The notes beneath the pieces were generated by a model. That model was not told the DNA's origin and did not search any database. It was given only the letters and a program-made list of their open reading frames with translations. A stretch of DNA of 64,000 nt from Quillaja saponaria (lineage: Eukaryota; Streptophyta; Magnoliopsida; Fabales; Quillajaceae): positions 13,898,134-13,962,133 of the forward strand of contig CM055618.1 of assembly GCA_029379385.1 (NCBI GenBank), given 5' to 3'. Every line of letters begins with the position of its first letter. Position 1 is the stretch's first letter. This document shows positions 1 through 12,453 of the stretch, one piece after another. The translations under genes and the position numbers were made by a program.

Positions 1-2066
1 TCCTTTACGAACAGCAGGAAGAAACCCACGCTCAAACAAGTGGCTGAATGGCCCATGGCCAACATCATGCAGTAGTCCTAGAGAGAGAATTGGAAAATAA
101 ATAGCTTAGTTGATCCACATAAATATGTCAAAGAAATTTTTTGATAGGTAAGACAACTATAGTATCGTACCAGCAAGTTTTACTGTCTGCACGTCAGAAT
201 GCTCGATGTCAAGCTGAGAACCCTACAAGGATGTTGCGTTATAAGCAGAATAATCTATGAAAAGGCATCTAAAGAAGTTAGTCACGCATTCTCTTACTTG
301 GTATTTTTTTATTGTTTCAACAGCTTTGCCAGCCAGCCAGTACACTCCAAGTGAGTGCTCGAAACGAGAATGTACAGCCCCTGGGTAAACCATATCTACT
401 AGGCCTGGAAAGTAAAATCAGAACTAGTTAAAAGGGTAAGTCCACACAAGGGGAAGTAGGGAAACTTCAAGGAAATATGCTTCTGCAGCTGCAGGCTGCA
501 GGACTAACATGAAGCATTAGACACAGCATACTAGTATTGGGCACTGAACAGGACACTGATTTTAGCTTCCACTCTTTCTCGTGAAGATAATTTCGTATAT
601 ATTAGACCATACTAATTTGGCTCGTTTATTTTATATAATGCATAAATGATCAAATGGTGGACGGCAAAACAAAAACGTACATGCCTGAAGTTATGGTCCA
701 CAAACAAGTGACTTTTTGTTACATGATGACTCGAGTTACAGCAAATATAATTATATGGTGGAAACTGTACTGTCAGCAAATGAAACATTGATAGACAATT
801 TGAATATATCATACGAATAAAACTTGTTGATGAAGCTAAAAAGAGATCATTACATTTGTTTACTTACTTGATAAATTAAGTTATGATTCCATTGATAATT
901 ATATATTCCAAAACCTATGATTTTTAGCAGGCTCATTTTCTGATAGTTTATTCTACTCAAGCTTCACTCACCAAGTTGCTTCAGATCACGAAGTCTGCAA
1001 TTAGTTGTATCCATCCAAAAACAGAGTTAGCGTAATTTTACCAAACAGGAAATGCAACTCTTGCATATATTGAGTAAGATAGACTTGCCTCTGAAACTGT
1101 TCTGTATCAATGAACTTCAGGATGAGCTGCAACAAAGAAGATGAGAATAACAAGAGTATATCTACCAGAGACAGCACTGAACAATTACATTCTGATTTGG
1201 CTTTTTTATTTTTTTCCCTTTTCCGCAATGAATTAATGAACTATAATCAGGTTTAGAATTTTGTATACTTCTATGGTATTTATAAATATTATAGAAGAGA
1301 GGGGTTCATTGTACCACATATCAACTATATACTAGTCATTACAATTTGTAATGGAATAACAACAGTGTAATATCCTTTATTACAGTTTCTTATTAATAAA
1401 TATCCCTTGCTAATTTAAGAATTGCTATCTGAGTTCATATTTTATCTTTAATTTCTCTATTCTAATTTTAGTTCATTAGTAAACTACTTGATCACACTTC
1501 ACAACTGCTTAAATACAACATTGATGAATCCTTCCATATTAATTGGAGAAAATATCGCAATCAGCTCAATTTTTAATCTAGTCTCCAAATCACCACAACC
1601 CAGAACAAAGCAGAAAACACATGCAATCAAAAAAAAAAAAAAAAAGCAGAAAACACAAAAAAGAAGAAGCAAATACTAGAAGAAAAAAGAAGATACAGCT
1701 TGAATGAATTCATCGCAAATAAAACATGTAGAATCAAATTTCATTCAAGAATCCCAAATTTCCTCATCGTTGAACTCTACATCCAATTGCAGAAAACAGA
1801 AAAAACAACAACGCAGAAGCAAAACTTCAAGAAGAACAAGTTGTTCCAGACTCCAGAATATAAAAATTCAAAATCTCATTCAGTAATCCAAAAGGAAAAC
1901 ACATAATTGGAGAACTAAGAATCTTAAATTTCTAAACGAAAATGTAAACATAAAGTTGAATTTGAATAGTTACCGGGTCGAGATAAATATTGCCATGTAC
2001 GTTATCGCGAACGTGCTTCAGTAATCGCCGTTCCCGGGAGACGTCGTCGGTGAAAGAAGCTTCCAT
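1..2066 (-). CDS. VEN4: SAMHD1/VEN4-like HD-domain dNTP phosphohydrolase (N-terminal part, runs off window)
   Basis: Six exons are visible on the minus strand: 1974-2066, 1089-1126, 972-994, 298-404, 171-222 and 1-77; the gene continues beyond base 1. All joins keep phase. The start ATG is at 2066 in good context, and exon 1 begins MEASFTDDVSRERRLLKHVR. Exon 4 carries PGAVHSRFEHSLGVYWLAGK and exon 6 carries LLHDVGHGPFSH, which are the two halves of the HD metal site (H...HD) seen in SAMHD1-type dNTP triphosphohydrolases. By family, the enzyme hydrolyses dNTPs to deoxynucleoside and triphosphate. The Arabidopsis relative VEN4 balances dNTP pools and affects chloroplast development. The intron between 1088 and 995 has a GC donor: the exon ends CAGAG and GCAAGT follows, and only this join restores the conserved QRLRDLKQLG. 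There is no SAM domain in the visible part. The family call is firm; the symbol is by homology. Confidence 0.9.
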
Positions 2067-2313
2067 TGTTTTGTTTACTCAGTAATAGTTGAAAGATACA
2101 AAAGAAAGAGAGGAAGAGAGAGCAATGTAGCTCAGAAAAATTTAAGCCTAACAAAAAAGCAAACCGTCGGCTATTCACATAGAACAAGAGGAAGATGAAG
2201 AATCAGACAAGACGTAAGATTACAGAGAAGGATGAGAAACCAAAGAAGGAAAGCAAGTTTCATAGACACAGCCGTGGTGGTAAAGTGATACCGCCAAAAA
2301 GTTTTTTTTTTTG
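2067..2313. other. 5' flank of the VEN4-like gene
   Basis: The region upstream of the VEN4-like start is purine-rich on the plus strand up to about 2270 and then runs into a T tract that borders the repeat array. It probably holds the 5' UTR and promoter. I see no clear TATA box and no other gene. Confidence 0.4.
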
Positions 2314-3242
2314 AAGTAATCAGATAGTATTAGGCTAGTTCTTAAAATTTTAATTTTCCTAAAATATCTACATGATCCAATAAAAAATTAAGAAAAAAAA
2401 TATTAAGATACTGTTTTTTATTTTTTGCAAATTGCACATAAAGTGTATTACATTAATTATGTAAGAAATGTTTGTGAACTTAGGGATGCATGGTGTGGAT
2501 TTTGATCCCCACAAATAGATAATATTTTTAACAGAATCTTCAGAATTCTTTTCCATGTAATTAACACTCAAAATGGAAGGTATTGATATGTGGACTTTGT
2601 TAAAAGGAACTAAAAAAGAAAAAAAAATTAAAGATCTATCTTTTTTTTACTTTTTTTGTCTACGTATAAAGATAAAGAGGGAGTCCATGTTTTAAAAAGC
2701 ACTAGATGCATCTAGGTGATAAGGGTTTTATTGCTTAAGCGCTAAGTGTTAGGCATTTTACACTTAAGTAAAAATATATATATATATATATATATTACAA
2801 AAATATTGTATTAAATATTTAAAGTATTGAAAGCTTGTAGAACACATGAGTCATTTCATATCCTAGATAATTGTTTTTATGTGAAAAGATAACGTTTCAT
2901 GGTTTTTATAAGTCGAGGTTAAGGTTTGTATGAATTTTGTAAATCATAAACATGTTATATGTTTATTATATATATGTTATTATAATCCAACCAAATAGGC
3001 CCTAAAAAAATTAATAAATAAGCTTCAACAACCCAGGTGTGTGTCTTAGCCACCTAGCGTTTCAGGTGAAATGCGCTCCTAGGTGTGCCTAGTATATCAG
3101 TGCCTCACCTAGACCCATCTAGACCAAGCGAGACGCTTTAGGTGTGTCTCGCCTGTGTCAGGTGTTTAGATGCCCTTTTCGCAATGCTGCATGAGATAAT
3201 ATATATATCATTACCCTTAATTTTCTTTTTCTTTTTCTTTTT
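2314..3242. repeat. Tandem repeat family, copy A
   Basis: Copy A of about 0.93 kb begins aagtaatcagatagtattag and is repeated nearly base for base at 3243. It includes the block starting gatccccacaaatagataat (2504), a (TA)n tract near 2770, and an end rich in CCTAGG/AGGTG motifs around 3030-3180. It stops inside a poly-T/C tract directly abutting copy B. The short minus-strand reading frames at 2368-2571 and in copy B are shared only because the DNA is duplicated; nothing suggests a protein. Confidence 0.85.
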
Positions 3243-4500
3243 AAGTAATCAGATAGTATTAGGCTAGTTCTTAAAATTTTAATTTTCCTAAAATATCTAC
3301 ATGATCCAATAAAAAATTAAGATACTGTTTTTTACTTTTTGCAAATTGCACATAAAGTGTATTACATTAATTATGTAAGAAATGTTTATGAACTTAGGGA
3401 TGCATAGTGTGGATTTTGATCCCCACAAATAGATAATATTTTTAACAGAATCTTCAAAATTCTTTTCCATGTAATTAACACTCAAAATGGAAGGTATTGA
3501 TATGAGGACTTTGTTACGTGCATTACAAGGAACTAAAAAAGAAAAAAAATTAAAGATCTATTTTTTTTTACTTTTTCGTCTACGTATAAAGATAAAGAGG
3601 GAGTCAATGTTTTAAAAAGCACCTAGGTGATGAGGGTTTCTATTGCTTAGGTGCTAAGTGTTAGGCATTTTGCACTTAAGTAAAAAATAAAAAATAAAAA
3701 ATAAAAATAAATATATATATATATATATTACAAAAATATTGTATTAAAGATTTAAAGTATTTAAACCTTATAGAACACGAGTCATTTCATATCCTAGATA
3801 ATTTTTTTTTTTAATGTAAAAAGATAAGGTTTTGTGGTTTTTAGAAGTCGAGGTTAAGGTTTATATGAATTTTGTAAATTATACACATATTATATATTAA
3901 TATATATATTTTATTATAATCCAACCAAATAGGCCATGAAAAAAAACAAAAAAAATCAACAACTCAGGTGTGCGCCACCCAGCGTTTCAGGTGAACGCGC
4001 TTCTAGGTGTACCTAGTATATTAGTGCCTCACCTAGATCCATCTATACCAAGTGAGACGCTTTAGGTGTGTCTCACCTGCGTCAGGTGTCTAGATACCAT
4101 TTTCATAACACTGCATGAGATAATACACATATCACTATCCTCAATTTTTTATTTTTTTTTTATATTTACATACAAAAATAATAATAAGTGAAAGTGCATG
4201 TATGTAGCCGAGGCATCTTCACAGACTGGTTGACTTCAACCTTGGGCTTTTCATTTTTCATTCTTATGACAAAAATTCTGTGTTCTTCCAAGAAGTGGAG
4301 AATAAAAAGCTTTCAAATCATTTTCATTTTCTGTCTTTCTTTTTTCCCCTAAGATATCTAGTTACAAATGATTGAACCACAATGACATGTGTGGTTCATT
4401 TATTGAGCGGAAGAGGATTGAAGCAAAGCATTGCTTATTTGCCTAGAAAATAGAAGGACAAGGAAAGCCGAATTATTGGCACTACCATCACATCCATTTT
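3243..4500. repeat. Tandem repeat family, copy B
   Basis: Copy B repeats copy A (the gatcccc block is at 3418) and extends about 360 bp further, from about 4141 to 4500. That extension, with the block aagtgaaagtgcatgtatgt, recurs in copy C at 5524. The copy ends at catccatttt, where it jumps into the interior of the repeat. Differences from copy A are scattered substitutions and length changes in A/T tracts. Confidence 0.85.
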
Positions 4501-4799
4501 GATCCCCACAAATAGATAATATTTTTATCAGAATCTTCAGAAATCTTTTCCATGTAATTAACACTCAAAATGTAAGGTATTGATATGTGGACTTTGTTAG
4601 GTGCACTACAAGGAACCAAAAAACAAAAAAATAAAAATTTATCTTTTTTTTACTTTTTTATCTACATATAAACATAAACAGGGAGTCAATGTTTTAAAAA
4701 GCACTAGATGAGGCGAAGGCGATAAGGGTTTCTATTGCTTACGTGCTAAGTCTTAGGCATTAGGCTCACCTAGGTACACTTAAGTAAAAATAAAAAATA

Positions 4800-4835
<36 letters not shown>

Positions 4836-5840
4836 TTATTTATTTATTTATTTTAAGAGAAGATATATATAATAATAGTGAGAATGTGAGATTAAGCTTC
4901 ATATATAAATATATATATATATTACAAAAATATTGTATTAAGCTTTACATTATTTAAAGCTTATAGAACACATGAGTCATTTCATATTGATAATTTTTTT
5001 TTATGTCAAAAGATAAAGTTTTGTAGTTTTTATAAGTCGAGGTTAAGGTTTGTATGAATTTTGTAAATTATACACATGTTATATATTTAGGGTGGTGCTA
5101 TGTGCACTACCTAATGTTGTTAGGTAGACTACAAATAAAAAGATGTAGTGATTTTATTTTTGTCTTCTAGTGCATTTGTAGTGCACCTAACAAATTTTGT
5201 AGTCTACATAACAATAGCCTATATTTATTATATATATGTTATTATAATCCAATCAAATAGGTCCTAAAAATAAAAAAATAAATAAGCTTCAACAACTCAG
5301 GTGTGTATCTTAGCCACCTAGCATTTCAAGTGAAACGCGCTCTTAGGTGTGCCTAGTATATCAGTGCCTCACCTAGACCCATCTAGACCAAGCGAGATGT
5401 TTTAGGTATGTCTAGCCTGCGTCATATGTTTAGATACCCTTTTCGCACCACTGCATGAGATAATACATATCACTATCCTCAATTTTTTTTTTCTTTTTTA
5501 TATTTGCATACAAAAATAATAATAAGTGAAAGTGCATGTATGTAGCCGAGGCATCTTCACGGACTGGTTGACTTCAACCTTGGGCTTTTCATTTTTCATT
5601 CTTATGACAAAAATTCTATGTGTTCTTCCAAGAAGTAGAGAATAAAAAGCTTTCAAATCATTTTCATTTTCTTTCTTTCTTTTTTCCCCTAAGATATCTA
5701 GTTACAAATGATTGAACCACAATGAAATGTGTGGTTCATTTATTGAGCGGAAGAGGATTGAAGCAAAGCATTGCTTATTGGCCTAGAAAAAAGAAAGACA
5801 AGGAAAGCCGAATTATTGGCACTACCATCACATCCATTTT
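4495..5840. repeat. Tandem repeat family, copy C (starts internally)
   Basis: Copy C begins at the internal gatcccc block (4501) rather than at the unit start, then follows copies A and B and ends with the same 3' extension as copy B. It holds two length differences: an expanded (TA)/(TTTA) region at 4805-4920, and a 131-bp MITE at 5090-5220 that copies A and B lack. The join to copy B lies in a shared ATTTTG, which suggests microhomology-mediated or unequal recombination. Confidence 0.8.
5090..5220. mobile_element. Short MITE inside repeat copy C
   Basis: This 131-bp insert has imperfect terminal inverted repeats of about 45 bp, each carrying TATGT, GACTAC/CACTAC and TTGTTAGGT blocks. It is flanked by a 7-bp direct repeat ATATTTA at 5083-5089 and 5221-5227. 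Copies A and B at about 2966 and 3895 show the uninterrupted flanking sequence, which acts as an empty site. It has no coding capacity. The superfamily is uncertain. Confidence 0.75.
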
Positions 5841-6447
5841 GGGCTTTTTCTGCAAACCAATAATGACAAATAGTTCAGATCAATTTGAAACACTACTGTT
5901 CCTTTGGCAATAAAAAATCTTTATCCTCAGGTAGAGTTAGTACAGATTGTTTTGATTTTCAATTAGTGAGTAAAGAGTGTGTTATGGAAATCTTGCCCAT
6001 CAAACCAGATGATTAGGGTAACTAAATATAAGTAACTTTCCTACTAACTTCCAGTAATCATTACATAATAGTTTGAAAGGACTAAATATATCTCAAGCAC
6101 AGCCTAGCATATGATCTCTTTACTGATGCCAGGAGTTTCTAACAGCCAATAAAAAGTACATTTATATTGGGAATGTCATAGAAACACGGAGGGAGAAAAT
6201 TCAAAGATTACCTATTACTTCTCTAGCACCAATGACAGAACATCCCAAGAGACAATACATGCAAAATTTTGTTGATAACACGGGCCAAAACAATATAACC
6301 TTTCATATATTACCTCCATTGCGGAACAGAGAAGGTAATATGGAAATCAGATAGATTCACTCACTTCAGCCAAATTTTTGCACCTTCTACATGAAATATC
6401 CTGTTTAGTCATCAGCAACCTGTGAAATTTTGTTGAAACCTGGCACA
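5841..6447. other. Spacer downstream of the RlmN-like gene
   Basis: Single-copy AT-rich DNA after repeat copy C. It probably includes the 3' UTR of the minus-strand RlmN-like gene (stop at 6448-6450). No other gene is recognised. Confidence 0.4.
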
Positions 6448-9400
6448 TTAATTTGCAGTGGCTATCTGCGGAATTGCAGAACTTTTAATGGCCACTTGGA
6501 ATTTCTCCGGTACACGGAGCAAAGGAGCCTGGACTGAGCCAAGCTTACCCAGCTGACCACAGGCAGCCATCTGATCATCACCTCTACTGAGTCTCAAGAA
6601 AACAGTGCATCCCCCTTCAGCCAAAAGATTTCGAAATTCAACCATCCTTTCCTCGTTGGTCGGTCTGAACTGGGATCCACTATGCGGATTAAATGAGATG
6701 AGATTGATCTTGCAAGGAATTCCCTTAACAATGTCAACAAGTCTCTTAGCATCAGCATCACTGCAAAAAATGGATAAAGCAAAATTTACAATTTGTGCAT
6801 AAATGGAGATGGTGTTTCTTACTGTGTTTATAATGTGTAAATAAACAGCAAAATAGCAGGAAGATTATAAGTAACTCTCTTTTTTATGGGAAAATGACAA
6901 ATGGGCAGCTAAGAAGAGAACTGTGGTGGCATGACATCATCTATACACGTGAATTTGAGCATATTAGATTGAACTAAAGTAGGAGTAGTGCAGTACTGCT
7001 CAAGCCCGTTTTCTCCCTCCAAGGAATAAAAGAGAGAAGAAAGAATTCATGGCAATGAAGGTGACATGTTTATTCCCTAAGTTCAACTTGTGAAAAACGT
7101 AATAAGGGCAAATCTGTTCCATTTTTTCAACCAAAACAAATAAAAGCATGTCTAATGTTAAGGTAATGAATTGCAACTATAGTTGAGGACGGAGGACCCA
7201 TCCAACTCTTGCATAAATGGGCGTCATTCCAACTCGAATGAGAGTCATCATTATGATGGTGAGCAAGTAAAGCATGTAATTGCAATATAGCAAATTATTT
7301 TTCATTTCTTTATAAGTACTCTCATGGACGGCAGCATATAGCGAGTTAATATGTATATAATATAGTTGATGTCAAATCCAAAGAGCAGAGTTCTACAAAA
7401 GAGGCCAAAAGCATTTGCACAATAATGGAGAAGTCCATCTAACCTGTCATTAACTCCTGCAAGCATTACATACTCAAACAGAACTTTATAATTGTGCTTC
7501 AAAGTAAGTTCTTCACGTAGAGTCTGAAGAAGCAAGCTCAAGTTATACTTCCGGTTGATTGGCATGATCCAGTTCCTGACCTGTTATGTTGAATGTAAGT
7601 AAGGTTCATCTTCTCTCAACCCAACCCCCTTCCTCCACCCCTCTACACAGCATATGTGTCCTAACACCAAATTAAATAAGGCTAGGAGCAATGTACCTCA
7701 TCGGTGGTTGCATTCAAGCTAACAGCTAAAGCACACTTAGACTCATGAAGGAAACGTCTCAACTGAGGAACAAGCCCACTGGTTGAAACAGTGACCTTGC
7801 GAGGGCTAAAATGTAGGCCTTGATCATGCACCATAATATCTGCAGCTTTTATGACATTGTCAATATTGTGAAGTGGTTCCCCCATTCCCTATTCATAAAT
7901 GTACAGTTATTATTAGCCTGCAAACAGTAAATAGTTTCACTCAAGTTTTTCTCACGTTTGCTAAACCACAAGATACATGTTCATCTATCTGGAGAAAATG
8001 AATCTTCTGAAACAGAAAAACATATTTGGACAACATTTATTTGAGAAAGAAGAAAATCAGACCAAAAATTATATGACCAGACAATGAGAACAAGCTGGAA
8101 CAAATGAAATGGATGTTTGTAGTCAAGATTGTTCATGTGCAAATGCTTAGTCAGAGAAGAAGATGTATTATTAATTTTAAGCTAGGAGCTATACAGAATT
8201 CTGGATGGAGAAGAACCAACAAACATTTATAATTATTCTCATCAATTGAAATTTGAATTATTTATAAGGCCTACACCAGAGCAACACCCACACCGACAAA
8301 ATACTTATCACATAAATGCATATGAAAACACACATTTGCAATCATTTCATAATGACTATACATAACTATCAGACTTTCATTTCACAAACTAAATGCGCCT
8401 AAGAAATACATAATGATTACCGTCATGAACAAGAGTATAATGGTCCCAGATGTACCATGTGACACATGCCATTTATAAAATTACTAGGTCTAAAGAACAA
8501 AATCAACATCCTACTATAAACTCGGGCCAAATTGGCATTTTAATCATGCTGGTTAATAATATATGGTTGAAATGTAGGGTCTCTACAGGATTGTCAACCT
8601 ACCATAAAGACAACATTTGTAATAGAACCAACTTCACTGGTGAGCAGACGATGTACAAAAACAGCCTGCTCTACAATTTCTGCTGCTGTAAGATGTCTTC
8701 TAAGACCCATTCTGCAAAACAGAAGGACTCATAACAACCTTGCAGCAAATATTCAACACCAGAATCTGAAATATTAGTAGTATACCACTCAAAGAAGTAG
8801 AAAAAGAAAGCTTGCCTGCCAGTGTAGCAGAACTGACAATTCATAGCACACCCCACCTGACTGGAAACACAAACAGTAGTCCTGCCCCTATCACAAGGTA
8901 TGACTACAGTTTCTATGAGCAGGCCATCATCCAGCATGAACAAAATCTGCAATATCCTGTGAGTTTCGCAATCAACAAGAAGACTCTCAAGAAATGTAAC
9001 TAACTTCTTGTAGCCAAGTATGCTATCATGAAGCTGTAAGCCCTTGCAAGTAACTCTAATTGCTTTATAACAGTTTATGCATAATAATAATAGACAGGGA
9101 ATGAAAGGAGAGAAAATTTGAACCTTCCTAGTTCCATCAGATGCCATGCGAATTTCTTTCAGAGAAAGAGCCTTAAACTCAGCATTTTCACACAACATCT
9201 TCTTGAAATTTTTGTTCAAGCCTAACGGACAATCAATAAGACAAATAACTTATAAGACCATCACTCAATTAACAAGAGGCTGAAATCAATAAATAAGCAT
9301 ACATATATGTAATGTGCTCCACATGGATATAAAGATATACAAATAACTGTATTGACATGATCATGCAACCAAACTGTAGCAAAGAGCTATAAGCATTATT

Positions 9401-10220
9401 GTTTTTTCTTCTAATGTGCGATAGAGAAGTTATTGGAAGAACCTTCTAACTCATCTCCATTATGTGCCCAAATGTTGTCCCCATACATGCGCTTCCATAA
9501 CATTAAAGCCTGCCCAGGTCTGTATCCATGTGATCCAACCCATTTCTGTCAAAAACATGATTAGAACTATTATCCACAAAAATCAAGTGAAGATGAGTAA
9601 ATAAAATACATTACTGATATGACAGAGTATACTTTTTTATTGAGTCCTAATCCTTATCACCCTGATATGAAACCACTTCACAACTGAAACAGCCCATTGA
9701 TATGTAAAAGCATTTAATACAACCCTATTCGAATTGAGAACATTAAGAAACAGACTAACCAAAATATGAGGGCATTATAACTTTTCTGTAAACAGTAGTA
9801 AATCAATAAAGCATGCAAAGATATTATACTTCAAGCTCAGCGTAAGTCATCCCCTTTAGAAGCACCTTAGAACCCTTCCTTGAAACGTCAATCCCATTAC
9901 CACCTCCTGCCAAAGTAAAAGTCCCCCAAAATTACAATGAAAAAGCTCAAAACTTAAGAAAGAAAAAGCATCATACCTCAAGCAAATTTATTTTATTAAA
10001 ATCCCTTAGGGAATTGAATATGAATATAGTAAGTAAAAGAAGACTAACCGAAACCAGAGAAACTATCTTCGACGGAAACCGAATGAATAGGCAAAGAGCA
10101 AGCTTTAGCTGAAAGCGAACGACGATGAGGAGAGATAAAGGAGACGATATATAGCGGTGGTTTGGAACAAGGGAAAGAGATGGGATATTGATAGGCAGGA
10201 GAAGATAGAGAAACAGCCAT
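6448..10220 (-). CDS. RlmN-like radical SAM 23S rRNA/tRNA adenine methyltransferase, plastid-targeted type
   Basis: Nine exons: 10049-10220, 9830-9906, 9443-9545, 9124-9221, 8816-8946, 8603-8711, 7697-7888, 7444-7580 and 6448-6760; about 443 aa with unbroken phase. Exon 1 starts MAVSLSSP and is Ser-rich and basic, like a chloroplast transit peptide. An in-frame ATG at 10325 would add 35 residues, so the start is a choice. Then comes the RlmN N-terminal domain ([15 protein letters not shown]). Exon 5 carries [19 protein letters not shown], which gives the CxxxCxxC 4Fe-4S motif plus the upstream cysteine matching E. coli C118. Next come [10 protein letters not shown], the SAM-binding GEP motif, and near the end MAACGQLG, whose cysteine matches C355. 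By family it makes 2-methyladenosine in 23S rRNA and tRNA. The intron 8815-8712 has a GC donor. Confidence in the family is high; plastid location is inferred. Confidence 0.92.
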
Positions 10221-11341
10221 GGAAGGCTTCTTCAATAGAATCAAAGAGTTTGCTCCTCCAATTTGAATGCGCCTCATCCACACGCAACCCATCTCCATTG
10301 GGCAACAGGGTCTACTCTGTTTCACTGTCCTTGTTCAATTGAAAGATAAAGGACGTTCAGAGCATCAACAATCTAAACGATAATTCCGGTAAAATAAACG
10401 CAGGCTTTTGTGCAAAGTGTAAACTACGACGGGTATCTCTTTCTTTTCTTTTCTTTTTTTTCCTTTTTTTTTTTTTTTTAGAGAAATTATAGTTTTGCTA
10501 AATTATAACTTTTTAATCCCTATAATTTTTCTTTTACAAAAAATTTATTTTTGTTGTTTAAAATTTTCTTATTGAAAATTTATAATTTAAAATTACATCA
10601 TTTTAATCTTTAATTTTTGTTTTTATATTCTCGATTAAATTATTTGGGCAAGTATATTAATTAAGATATAGACACACAAAATATTAAAAATAAAAAATTC
10701 ACAACTGAAAGATAAAAGTAAAAACATTAATTTTTTATTTCACAAAGATAAGCCCCTTGTAATGAAAAATTGTCTTTTGGCTCAATTATAACTCTACGAC
10801 ATCTTACAACATAATTTTTAGTGCAGAGATAAATTGTGTTGATTAAAGTTTTGTAGGAAGATACATTTAATGGTTTGTGTTTGTATTTTAGGAAAATATA
10901 ACAAACATAATATGACATAAATTTCTCTATACAAATCGACATTTAAAATTAAGAGTTCATGTCGAGCACGATATCTAGCACAAGAAATAATGATTCAGTT
11001 TCCTCAAACATACCACTAAGAAGTTTTATATTTGTTCAACAAACATATAAACAAAAGAATATGTAAATGACTGGATGAGTTGCTAAATGTACTTACAGCT
11101 TGATCAAAGACAGCTTTATAAATAAGTAAACAAAGAAGTAACAGAATGAATGAAAATAAACAAGCCTATCACAATGAACTGGATTGTATCTTAGCTGGTC
11201 ATCCATATTTTGCTTCAATTGACAATCATGGTTTCTGCTAATGCTCTTCCCAGATTCCTTCCATTTCATTCGTTGCCTTAGGGCTTGGTCTTTAAGTTGG
11301 TGTATAGACCACAAAATCAATATCATCTCTTCCAACATATA
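10221..11341. other. Promoter side of RlmN-like gene and AT-rich spacer
   Basis: Positions 10221-10380 are GC-richer and likely 5' UTR of the RlmN-like gene. A pyrimidine tract with a long poly-T lies at 10437-10480. The remainder is AT-rich with no recognisable gene; short frames at 10727-10942 and 11093-11338 lack any family features. Confidence 0.4.
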
Positions 11342-11671
11342 GGCCTTGTTTGGTTTAGGTTTTTGTGTTTAAGCTATTCTACAAAATTGTTTGGTAATAG
11401 AGATTTTATTTTTTAAAATTTACGAAAAAATATTTTTGAGTTTTTAGAGTTCTAAGAGATGAAGTTAGAAAAATAAACTTTTTCAAATAAAAAATAAGGA
11501 AAACTCAAATAAATTTTAATAATTATTTCATCTAGACAATATAACTATAATTTACAGCCCTTTTACTGATCCAAACACTTTTTTAACTTTTTATATAACA
11601 CTTTTAAATAGCTTTACTTGAAAATATTTTTACATATAATACTTTTACATACATATTAACCAAACAAAGCC
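11342..11671. mobile_element. Tourist-like (PIF/Harbinger) MITE
   Basis: A 330-bp AT-rich element with terminal inverted repeats: GGCCTTGTTTGGTT at the left, and at the right the reverse complement GGCTTTGTTTGGTT. It is flanked by a 3-bp direct repeat ATA (11339-11341 and 11672-11674). The GGCCTTGTTTGG end and 3-bp target duplication are typical of Tourist-like MITEs. A further Tourist-type end (aaaccaaacagggtcc, near 11994-12009) lies to the right, so a second or nested element is possible. Confidence 0.7.
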
Positions 11672-12453
11672 ATAGCCCAAAACTTTAGATGACCCGACAT
11701 GAATTTTTGATATAAATTAGTATCTTACCAAAATAATTTGGTTTGTATACATATATAATTTCAGATTCTAAAAAAATTTATGAACCAAGATAGGTACTTT
11801 ATATACTTCTAATTTCAAAATAAAAATATTTTAATTTAAGGAGAAATCGATCGAAGAAAACAAATAGTGTAAAAAACAACAAAAATATATGAAAAATTGT
11901 AGATGTATTTGAAGAATTTTTAACAGACAAGAATAAAACCGTCATAGTCTCTCATTTCATTTATGCCACAATCCAACCTCTTCCAATCCAACAAACCAAA
12001 CAGGGTCCTTGAAACCGATTTAAAACTCACTTTTTTTCCCTGAAGAAAATCAAGCATTTAAAACTTAAACAGCCAGACAGACAAAATAATGGAAAAACTA
12101 AATGACTTATGCAGCATGAAATTATGAATGAAAAATGTACATAAAGAACAAAATGCAGTACAACTAGTTTCTATAAAAATATACTTTTTTCTACAATCAA
12201 AATTTTTATATACAACATAAATAATTAGTTGGGTAACAAATTCTGGGTACCTAAGATCAAATCCCACAACTATCTCAAATATAAATAAGTAGCTATTTAA
12301 AATCCTTAACTTATTAGTCCCAAACAAACAAGTTATACTAAAATGCCCACAGATTGAAAAAACCATCAAAACTCAAAATTGTCATCCCTATTCTCATACA
12401 AAGTAAGTTTTTATTTGCTGAGATTGGTTTTACTAATGCCTTTGAAATTGTCG
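11672..12453. other. AT-rich spacer downstream of helicase fragment
   Basis: Low-complexity AT-rich DNA containing the extra Tourist-type terminus near 12009. A 103-codon minus-strand frame at 12058-12369 is Phe/Ile/Cys-rich, has no motif, and is probably chance in the 3' flank of the helicase fragment. Confidence 0.35.

Noticed and set aside
5722..5913. 63-codon frame in repeat copy C
   Set aside because: The matching region in copy B carries a stop (TAG at 4451-4453) in this frame, and the block belongs to a non-coding repeat.
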